Positions 58,271 to 64,000 of a stretch of DNA of 64,000 nt are shown piece after piece (positions within the stretch are counted from its first letter, which is position 1; each line of letters begins with the position of its first letter). Source of the stretch: Oscillospiraceae bacterium (GTDB taxonomy: Bacteria > Bacillota > Clostridia > Oscillospirales > Acutalibacteraceae). The position numbers and the translations under genes are program-made. The stretch is taken from assembly GCA_902774035.1 (NCBI GenBank), contig CACYHA010000013.1:57076-121075 (forward strand), in the 5' to 3' direction. The notes under the pieces were generated by a model that saw nothing but the letters and a program-made list of their open reading frames with translations, did not search any database and was not told the DNA's origin.

Positions 58271-58551
58271 AGACAATCAAACAGGCTGTGACGAAGAAGA
58301 GTAAGCGTCTTCCCTTTGCCAAAGAGAGAGGTGCGTTGGTGAGAGCACCTTGCAAACGGACGCCGAAGTGCGCTTCTGAGCCGCTGCGGGGAACAGGACA
58401 GTATCCGCAGCCGTTTCCGGCGTTAACGGAACAGCAGCCGCCGATCCCATCAGATTCGTGGATCAGCAGTTGCTCGAGTGAGAAATCAGAGTGGAACCGC
58501 GTGTTTACGACTACGCCTCTGTTGCTTCGGCAGCAGGGGTCTCTTTTTTTG
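58271..58551 (+). ncRNA. T-box riboswitch (cysteine)
   Basis: A leader of about 280 nt that senses uncharged tRNA. It has the conserved T-box AGAGTGGAACCGCG (58488-58501), whose UGGA-type bulge pairs with the tRNA acceptor end. Stem I features include GAAGAGTAAGCG and the apical GGTGAGAGCACC. A UGC codon at 58369-58371, in the context CGAAG-TGC-GCTTCTGAG, is the likely specifier (Cys). The terminator is CCTCTGTTGC (58516-58525), loop TTCG, GCAGCAGGGG (58530-58539), then T8. Low charged tRNA-Cys would favour antitermination and raise cysE and cysS. Confidence 0.93.
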
Positions 58552-58560
58552 GAGGCGTTT

Positions 58561-59256
58561 ATGTTTGACCGTTTGAGAGAAGACCTGCAATGCATCAAGG
58601 ACCGCGACCCGGCGGCGCGCAGCAGTCTGGAGATCATCTTTTTATATCCGGGCTTCAAGGCGGTGCGCATGTACCGCCGCGCCCACTGGTTCTATGTTCG
58701 CCGGATGTTCTTTCTGGCGCGGCTGATCTCCCAGCGCTGCGTGCGCAAAACGAACATCGAGATCCACCCCGGCGCGCAGATCGGCCGCCGTTTCTTCATC
58801 GACCACGGCACGGGCGTTGTGATCGGCGAAACGGCCGTGATCGGCGACGACGTGATTCTCTATCAGGGCGTGACCCTCGGCGGCACAGGCAAGGACCACG
58901 GCAAGCGCCACCCGACCATCGGCAACAACGTGCTCATCGGCGCCGGCGCCAAAGTCCTCGGCCCGTTCACCATCGGCGAAAATTCCAACATCGCGGCCGG
59001 TTCCGTGGTGCTCAAGGAGATCCCGCCGAACTCCACCGCCGTCGGCTCGCCCGCACGGGTGGTCAAACAGGACGGCGTGCGTGTGGACCGTCTCGACCAG
59101 ATCCACGTCTCGGACCCCGTGGCGCAGGCCATCGGCGGGCTGTATCAGCGTGTGGAAGAGCTGGAAAAAGAACTTGCCGAAACGAAGGGCGAGGTCGCGG
59201 AGCTTCCGAAGCACACCGGCGAGCCCTGGAGCGACAGCAATTTCTGGATTATCTAA
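58561..59256 (+). CDS. cysE: Serine O-acetyltransferase
   Basis: A 231-aa enzyme forming O-acetylserine, the first step of cysteine synthesis. The helical N-terminus ([20 protein letters not shown]) leads to a left-handed beta helix: [53 protein letters not shown] and [20 protein letters not shown]. The His pair in the active site is present (DHG, GKRH). It is one of the short Firmicutes forms. ATG 58561 with GGAGG upstream is used; the longer frame lies in the T-box. It shares the T-box transcript with cysS. Confidence 0.96.
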   Translation: MFDRLREDLQCIKDRDPAARSSLEIIFLYPGFKAVRMYRRAHWFYVRRMFFLARLISQRCVRKTNIEIHPGAQIGRRFFIDHGTGVVIGETAVIGDDVILYQGVTLGGTGKDHGKRHPTIGNNVLIGAGAKVLGPFTIGENSNIAAGSVVLKEIPPNSTAVGSPARVVKQDGVRVDRLDQIHVSDPVAQAIGGLYQRVEELEKELAETKGEVAELPKHTGEPWSDSNFWII

Positions 59257-59296
59257 CCCTGTATTTTAAACGACTGACTGAAAGGACAGAATACTT

Positions 59297-60697
59297 ATGA
59301 AAATTTTCAATACCCTGACCCGCCAAAAGGAAGACCTCGTCCCGCTCAAAGAGGGCGAATACAAAATCTACGCCTGCGGCCCCACGGTCTATAACTTCAT
59401 CCACATCGGCAATGCGCGTCCGCTGTGCGTGTTCGATGTTTTGCGCCGCTACCTTGAATATCGCGGCAACAAGGTGACCTTCGTGCAGAATTTCACCGAC
59501 ATCGACGACAAGATCATCCGCCGCGCCAACGAGGAGGGCGTCAGCTATAAGGACATCTCCGAAAAATACATCGAGGAATTCTGGACCGACGCCCACGGCA
59601 TGAACGTCCGCGACGCCTCCTTCCATCCGAAGGCCACCGAGAACATGGACGAGATCATCGCCATCGTGCAGACGCTGGTGGACAAGGGCTTTGCCTACGA
59701 GGTGGACGGCGACGTCTATTTCAGCCCGAAGAAGTTCCCCGAATACGGCAAGCTCTCCCACCAACCGCTGGAAGACCTGGAAGCCGGTGCGCGCATCAAC
59801 ATCGGCGAAGTGAAAAAAGACCCGATGGATTTCGCGCTGTGGAAGAGCGCCAAGCCCGGCGAGCCCTACTGGGACTCTCCCTGGGGCCACGGCAGACCCG
59901 GCTGGCACATCGAATGCTCGGCCATGGTGCGCCGCCTGCTGGGGATCACCATCGACATCCACTGTGGCGGCCAGGATCTGATCTTTCCCCATCACGAAAA
60001 CGAGATCGCCCAGAGCGAATGCTGCAACGGCGCGCCCTTCTCCCGCTACTGGATGCACAACGGCTTCATCACCGTGGACAAGGTGAAGATGAGCAAATCG
60101 CTCGGCAATTTCTTCACGGTGCGCGACGTGGCCGAACAGTTCGGCTATGAACCCATCCGCTTTTTGATGATCTCCTGCCAGTACCGCAGCCCCATCAACT
60201 ACAGCTACGACGCCATCGAGCAGTGCAAGGCGTCGCTGGAGCGTATGTACACCTGCCGCGACAATCTCGACTTTGCCCTGCAGAACGCGACCGACGCGGC
60301 AGGGGAGCAGGACGCCGAGATCATCGCCCTGCTCGACAGCCGCCGCAAGGCCTTCATCGACGCGATGGAGGACGACCTCAACACCGCCGACGCCATCGGC
60401 AGCGTGTTCGAACTGGTGCGCGACATCAACACGAACGTCAATGAGGGCGTGCAGAGCAAAGCGCTCGTGGAGTATGCCATTCAGGTGCTTGACGAACTGA
60501 CCGGCGTGCTGGGCCTGCTGTATAACCGCAAAAAGAAGGACGACCTTGACAGCGAGATCGAAGCGCTGATCGAACAGCGTACCGCTGCCCGCAAGGCGCG
60601 CAACTGGGCTGAGGCCGACCGCATCCGCGACGAGCTCAAGGCAAGAGGCATCGTGCTGGAGGATACGCCGCAGGGCGTCAAGTGGAGCCGGGTTTAA
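59297..60697 (+). CDS. cysS: Cysteinyl-tRNA synthetase
   Basis: A 466-aa class I synthetase. YACGPTVYNFIHIGNARPLC holds the zinc Cys and HIGN motif. HCGGQDLIFPHHENEIAQSE gives further zinc ligands, and KMSKSLGNFF is the KMSKS loop. The C-terminal helical domain ends EDTPQGVKWSRV. It is 40 bp after cysE under the same Cys-responsive T-box, so both cysteine synthesis and charging answer to tRNA-Cys charging. Confidence 0.98.
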   Translation: MKIFNTLTRQKEDLVPLKEGEYKIYACGPTVYNFIHIGNARPLCVFDVLRRYLEYRGNKVTFVQNFTDIDDKIIRRANEEGVSYKDISEKYIEEFWTDAHGMNVRDASFHPKATENMDEIIAIVQTLVDKGFAYEVDGDVYFSPKKFPEYGKLSHQPLEDLEAGARINIGEVKKDPMDFALWKSAKPGEPYWDSPWGHGRPGWHIECSAMVRRLLGITIDIHCGGQDLIFPHHENEIAQSECCNGAPFSRYWMHNGFITVDKVKMSKSLGNFFTVRDVAEQFGYEPIRFLMISCQYRSPINYSYDAIEQCKASLERMYTCRDNLDFALQNATDAAGEQDAEIIALLDSRRKAFIDAMEDDLNTADAIGSVFELVRDINTNVNEGVQSKALVEYAIQVLDELTGVLGLLYNRKKKDDLDSEIEALIEQRTAARKARNWAEADRIRDELKARGIVLEDTPQGVKWSRV

Positions 60698-60730
60698 TTG
60701 ATAATTGAAAGTTGAAAATTGAAAATTAAT
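60698..60730. repeat. Short tandem GAAAATT-type array after cysS
   Basis: TTGATAATTGAAAGTTGAAA-type units, continuing GAAAATT, fill the cysS-transglutaminase gap. The same units occur at 19680-19769. Confidence 0.6.
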
Positions 60731-61528
60731 ATGAATTTGTTCTTTCTCATCCGCAGAGCGAAGCTGTTGTTTTACATGCGGAAAAAGCTCATCTCTTCAA
60801 AAGAAGACTATTTTGCGTTTCTGAAAAAGTGTGCTGAGGAATATAAGCCGCAGACTCTTGTTGTAAAAGATGCAACGGCAGAAATCGACGCTGATTGTAA
60901 TGTGCTCTTTTGCAAGATCGATGCGCACCGTGATTTGGCCGAACGGTTTGGATTCCCGTTTTCATCGGAGCGCTCGGACAAAGAAAACGCTTTGGCAATC
61001 ATGCGGCATCTGACGGAGCACACCCACTATTGCGGCTATACGAAAAACATTCTGCCGGATGACGGCGCCGAGATTCTTCAAAACTCTTTCAATCTTCCCT
61101 TTGAAAAAGCGCTGAACTGCAGATCGAAAGCAATCGCGTTGACAGATGTTCTGAATGCCGTCGGAATCAAAGCTCTGCCAGTGTGCGCGACGGCGGAAAG
61201 CGGCTGCCATTTTCTTGTGCATGTCTGGCTCAAAGAAGAAAACCGGTTCATTGTTTTGGATCCTTCGTTCAACTGTTCTTTCCATGATGAATCCGGCAAA
61301 GCGTTATCTGTCTTTGCGCTGAGAGACAGCATCATTCAGCACAGAACCGTAAGGATCGACGGCTATGCTTTTCTCGGAACGGATGCGTTCAAAGATTACT
61401 ATTTTTCTGCTTTCGTCAGTGATGTTTTGGAAAACATCGCAACCTGGAAAACCAACCAACGCGGCAAAAAAGAAATGTCAAAAGTTTGCGGCGCAGCATT
61501 TCACACGCGCGTTCCGCGCACGTTATAG
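60731..61528 (+). CDS. Transglutaminase-like protein, 265 aa
   Basis: The presumed papain-like core is ALNCRSKAIALTDVLNAVGI (Cys), then SGCHFLVHVWL (His) and RFIVLDPSFNC (Asp), the triad order of transglutaminase-like cysteine proteases. The N-terminal helix is weakly hydrophobic (LFFLIRRAKLLFYMRKK); no cleavable signal is clear. ATG 60731 is preceded by an AT-rich repeat array and no Shine-Dalgarno. Codon use is more AT-rich than the neighbours, and there is no functional link with cysS or murI, so transfer is possible. Confidence 0.75.
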   Translation: MNLFFLIRRAKLLFYMRKKLISSKEDYFAFLKKCAEEYKPQTLVVKDATAEIDADCNVLFCKIDAHRDLAERFGFPFSSERSDKENALAIMRHLTEHTHYCGYTKNILPDDGAEILQNSFNLPFEKALNCRSKAIALTDVLNAVGIKALPVCATAESGCHFLVHVWLKEENRFIVLDPSFNCSFHDESGKALSVFALRDSIIQHRTVRIDGYAFLGTDAFKDYYFSAFVSDVLENIATWKTNQRGKKEMSKVCGAAFHTRVPRTL

Positions 61529-61600
61529 TCTATCCTTTCCACTTATAAATTGAATCAACATCTGATGATCTTTTGACGCATCGCGCACAGCGCGGCGTCC

Positions 61601-61641
61601 CTCAATTCCGAATTCCGCATTCCGAATTCCGAATTGAATTC
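61601..61641. repeat. Short tandem GAATTCCG-type array before murI
   Basis: CAATTCCGAATTCCGCATTC-type units, continuing CGAATTCCG, end 4 bp before the AAGGAG site of murI. The complement occurs at 18129-18162. Confidence 0.7.
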
Positions 61642-61659
61642 GAAAAGGAGTTGACCGAT

Positions 61660-62436
61660 TTGACCGACAACCTCACCGCTCCCATCGGCGTCTTCGATTC
61701 CGGCGCGGGCGGCATCAGCGTGCTCAAACGCCTGTGGAAGCTGATGCCCAACGAAAACTATATCTATTTCGGCGATTCCGCCAACGCCCCCTACGGCGTG
61801 CGTCCGGTGGAGGAGATCCGCGCGCTGTCGGTTGCGGCGGTGGAAAAGCTGCTGATCCTCGGCTGCAAGGCCATCGTCCTCGCCTGCAACACGGCAACGA
61901 GTGCGGCGGCGGCGGAGCTGCGCGCGGCGCATCCGGACGTGCCGATCATCGGGCTGGAGCCGGCGCTCAAACCGGCGGCGCTCTCCGGCGGCCATCCCAC
62001 GGTGGTGGTCATGGCGACGCCGTTGACGCTGCGCGAAGAAAAATTCGCCCGGCTGACGGAACGCTTCCTGGGCGACTGCACCCTCATCAAACTCCCGGCG
62101 CCCGAGCTTGTGACGCTGGTGGAAGAAAACAAAATGGGCACGCCGGAGCTGATGGCGTACCTGCAAGCCCTGTTTGCACCGCTGAAAGGCACAAAGATCG
62201 ACTGTCTCGTGCTCGGCTGTACCCATTTTCCCTTTGCCAAGCGCGAGATCAAAGCCCTGCTCGGGGCAGACGTCAAGCTCTTTGACGGCGCTGTGGGCGA
62301 GGCGAAATATACCAAAGTGGTGCTGGAGGAACGGGGGCTGCGCGCACCCGGAGACAACGAGGGCGCGATCCGCTTCCTTTCCAGCGACGAAACCAAACTG
62401 CCCTTGCTGCGGCAGCTCTTTGACTTTGAACTGTGA
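61660..62436 (+). CDS. murI: Glutamate racemase
   Basis: A 258-aa enzyme giving D-glutamate for peptidoglycan. IGVFDSGAGGISVLKRLWKL, then YFGDSANAPYG, VLACNTATSAAA (first catalytic Cys) and VLGCTHFPF (second catalytic Cys) are all present. TTG 61660 is taken as start because AAAAGGAG lies 9 bp upstream; the in-frame TTG at 61651 is too close to it, and the longer frame is repeat sequence. It is followed closely by the PPC-domain and QueG-like genes. Confidence 0.94.
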   Translation: MTDNLTAPIGVFDSGAGGISVLKRLWKLMPNENYIYFGDSANAPYGVRPVEEIRALSVAAVEKLLILGCKAIVLACNTATSAAAAELRAAHPDVPIIGLEPALKPAALSGGHPTVVVMATPLTLREEKFARLTERFLGDCTLIKLPAPELVTLVEENKMGTPELMAYLQALFAPLKGTKIDCLVLGCTHFPFAKREIKALLGADVKLFDGAVGEAKYTKVVLEERGLRAPGDNEGAIRFLSSDETKLPLLRQLFDFEL

Positions 62437-62445
62437 GGTAACCTT

Positions 62446-62865
62446 ATGCTGACAAAAAATGTAAACGACACCATCATCGTCCGCCTCGACAAGGGCGAGG
62501 AGATCCTGGCGAGCCTGCACGCGGTCTGCGCAGAATACGGTGTCCGCGCCGCTTCGATCACCGGCATCGGCGCCGTGAAGGGGACGACCATCGGCATGTA
62601 CGACATGGAGACCGGCCGCTATTCCACGCTGCCGCTGCCCGGCTTTATGGAGCTGACGAACCTTTCCGGCAATGTCTCGGCGCTGGACGGCGAAACCTAT
62701 CTCCACATCCACGTCACCCTTGCCGACGAGAACGGGCACGCCTTCGGCGGCCATCTCAAAGAGGCGTTCATCGGCGCGACGGCGGAGATCTTTTTCACCG
62801 TTTATGACACCAACATCGACCGCGCACGCGACGACGCAACGGGTCTGAACACGTTCCACTGGTAA
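62446..62865 (+). CDS. PPC/DUF296-domain protein
   Basis: A 139-aa single-domain protein of the PPC family (plant and prokaryote conserved). LDKGEEILASLHAVCAEYGV and ITGIGAVKGTTIGMYD form the N-terminal half, and LHIHVTLADENGHAFGGHLK carries the His/Gly-rich metal-site-like motif. Prokaryotic members form trimers, and their role is unclear. GAGGTAACC precedes ATG 62446. It lies 9 bp after murI and 1 bp before the QueG-like gene. Confidence 0.88.
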   Translation: MLTKNVNDTIIVRLDKGEEILASLHAVCAEYGVRAASITGIGAVKGTTIGMYDMETGRYSTLPLPGFMELTNLSGNVSALDGETYLHIHVTLADENGHAFGGHLKEAFIGATAEIFFTVYDTNIDRARDDATGLNTFHW

Positions 62866-62866
62866 G

Positions 62867-63547
62867 ATGACAGAGCTGCAGAAGGAACTCAAGGAATATC
62901 TCCTGCGCGAGGGCGCGGGGGACGTCGGCTTCTGCAAAGCGGAGGACGGCGATTTCGGTGACTGCGTCTGGGCGGTCAGCATCGCTGTGCCGCTGAGCGA
63001 CGCCATTGTGGACGAGATCGACGGCGAACCGACCCACACCTATTTCAATCACTACCGCTCCGTCAATGCGTTCATCGACAGCCTGCTTTTGAAAGCGGGT
63101 CTGTTTTTGCAGCGGCACGGTTACCGCTATATCACTGTTGCCGCCTCGCAGAGCATCAACAAGGACGGCTGGAACTACACCGGTCGCTATTCCCACAAAA
63201 AGGCGGCAGTGCTTGCCGGCCTCGGAACGATCGGCAAAAGCTCCATGTTTCTGCACCGCGAATTCGGCACCCGGGCGCGGCTGGGTACGCTGTTCACCGA
63301 CTGTCCGTTCGAGGTACCGAAAGTGCTGCCCGCTTCTTTGTGCGGCGACTGCGATCTGTGTGTGCGGGCCTGCCCCTCCGGTGCAATCAGCGGCAAGACC
63401 TGGGCACCCGGCGTTCCGCGCGAGGAATTGTTCGATCCCGAAAAATGCAGCACATACATGAAAACGGCGTTCCGGCACATCGGACGCGGTGCGGTCTGCG
63501 GCATTTGCATGGAGGTCTGCCCATACGGGAAAGCAAACCGGGCGTAG
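62867..63547 (+). CDS. QueG-like 4Fe-4S protein
   Basis: A 226-aa protein with two ferredoxin-type clusters: CGDCDLCVRACPSGAI and a Cys set formed by CSTYM and CGICMEVCPYG. The segment SIAVPLSDAIVDEIDGEPTH and GRYSHKKAAVLAGLGTIGKS resemble the cobalamin-binding part of epoxyqueuosine reductase, which finishes queuosine synthesis on tRNA. At 226 aa it lacks the C-terminal HEAT repeats of full QueG and is nearer the short clostridial forms, whose function is less certain. It is the last gene of the murI cluster. Confidence 0.82.
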   Translation: MTELQKELKEYLLREGAGDVGFCKAEDGDFGDCVWAVSIAVPLSDAIVDEIDGEPTHTYFNHYRSVNAFIDSLLLKAGLFLQRHGYRYITVAASQSINKDGWNYTGRYSHKKAAVLAGLGTIGKSSMFLHREFGTRARLGTLFTDCPFEVPKVLPASLCGDCDLCVRACPSGAISGKTWAPGVPREELFDPEKCSTYMKTAFRHIGRGAVCGICMEVCPYGKANRA

Positions 63548-63561
63548 CGGGGCTGCTGCAT

Positions 63562-63755
63562 TTTGCGAAAAACGTCAAAGCAAACGAAAGAGAAAGCGCT
63601 TTCCACAGAGTGATTCTGTGAGTTCAGCGCTTTCTTTCCGTTATGTTTTTCAAAAGAGGTAGGATTCTTTGCTTTGACTCGACGTTTTTTCGCCCTTGGC
63701 GTGCTTTTGTACAGCCTTCGGCCGAAGAAAACACCGAAATCCAACGCCCCATTTT
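63562..63755. repeat. Dispersed intergenic repeat, copy 2
   Basis: Starts GCGAAAAACGTCAAAGCAAA and follows copy 1 (22561-22775) in the same orientation. It has the stem GAAAGCGCT...AGCGCTTTC with inner CACAGA/TCTGTG, then the conserved block TTTGCTTTGACTCGACG through GGCCGAAGAAAACACCGAAA. A 10-20 bp segment present in copy 1 is missing. From 63756 to the window end I see no supported gene. Confidence 0.8.
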
Positions 63756-63923
63756 CATTTGCATTGGTTTTGTCCGGCAATCAACCGGCGCAGCAGGGCG
63801 GTCAGTGGTGGATGAGGCCGGGAACCTAACAATCAACCTGCATCTATCTATGATATTCCTGCCGCTTCGACTCATCATCTTCCGCAGCTTTATCTTTCAC
63901 GTTTCGGAGCCTCCGGCGGGTCC

Positions 63924-63957
63924 ATTCTTTCTCTTTGTCTTGTCAAAGAGAAAGAAT
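63924..63957. terminator. Perfect 14-bp hairpin near the window end
   Basis: ATTCTTTCTCTTTG (63924-63937), loop TCTTGT, CAAAGAGAAAGAAT (63944-63957). It may end a transcript running in from beyond the window or belong to a repeat. Confidence 0.55.
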
Positions 63958-64000
63958 AGACGAAGAAAGAGAAACCGCTTGGGTTCCGGTACGGCGAAAG

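Overview
The window comes from the chromosome of a GC-rich, endospore-forming, Gram-positive anaerobe. The best fit is the class Clostridia, near Oscillospiraceae/Ruminococcaceae. Evidence for this: a spore protease (gpr) beside rpsT, spoIIP, a T-box leader on cysE-cysS, an obg-mrnC-yhaM-rsmD-coaD housekeeping block, AGGAGG ribosome binding sites, and many secreted proteins with Thr/Pro linkers and fibronectin-type repeats. No rRNA, tRNA or CRISPR array was seen.

Layout. 1-4.0 kb (minus): a secreted lipase-like protein cut by the window edge, a 41-codon coupled ORF, a Sm-like protein, a GNAT/YoaP acetyltransferase and a sugar:cation symporter. 4.0-8.6 kb (minus): a two-gene cell-surface operon, a 1196-aa FN3-repeat protein and a 319-aa membrane-anchored protein that appear to share a C-terminal domain. 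8.7-11.8 kb: rpsT, gpr and spoIIP, the last two with recognisable sporulation sigma-factor promoters. 11.8-14.9 kb: a choloylglycine-hydrolase-like amide hydrolase convergent with a GH3-type acyl-adenylating enzyme. 15.1-19.7 kb: trmB, a double-FHA protein, an FtsW/RodA/SpoVE protein and a penicillin-binding transpeptidase. 19.8-22.5 kb: an SDR oxidoreductase, then a free-standing condensation-domain protein with its own carrier protein. 22.9-28.6 kb: two tandem secreted lipase-like paralogues with cysteine where serine is expected, and a large secreted protein of unknown function. 28.7-33.5 kb: secA and two exported proteins. 33.9-38.6 kb: housekeeping genes. 39.0-45.6 kb (minus): a compact phage-like cassette with terminases, portal, protease/scaffold, capsid and neck proteins but no tail, lysis, integrase or replication genes. 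45.9-54.7 kb: a 2371-aa secreted repeat protein and a fourth lipase-like paralogue. 55-64 kb: an orphan trpB, a metallopeptidase, mntP, a RelE/ParE-type toxin-antitoxin pair, T-box-cysE-cysS, a transglutaminase-like gene, murI, a PPC/DUF296 protein and a QueG-like protein.

The intergenic DNA is unusually structured. There are four compound arrays of short GC-rich perfect hairpins that share modules, sometimes as exact reverse complements. A dispersed repeat of about 200 bp follows two operon ends. Short tandem 7-8-mer arrays sit at gene ends and overlap the stop codons of pbpA and secA.

The strongest candidates for undescribed biology are the Cys-for-Ser lipase-like family, the tailless capsid/packaging cassette whose last gene joins a neck-like domain to a fibre-knob-like domain, the compound hairpin elements, and an apparent hydrophobic/basic C-terminal tail common to several otherwise unrelated exported proteins. 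All functions were assigned by reading motifs. No database search was run.
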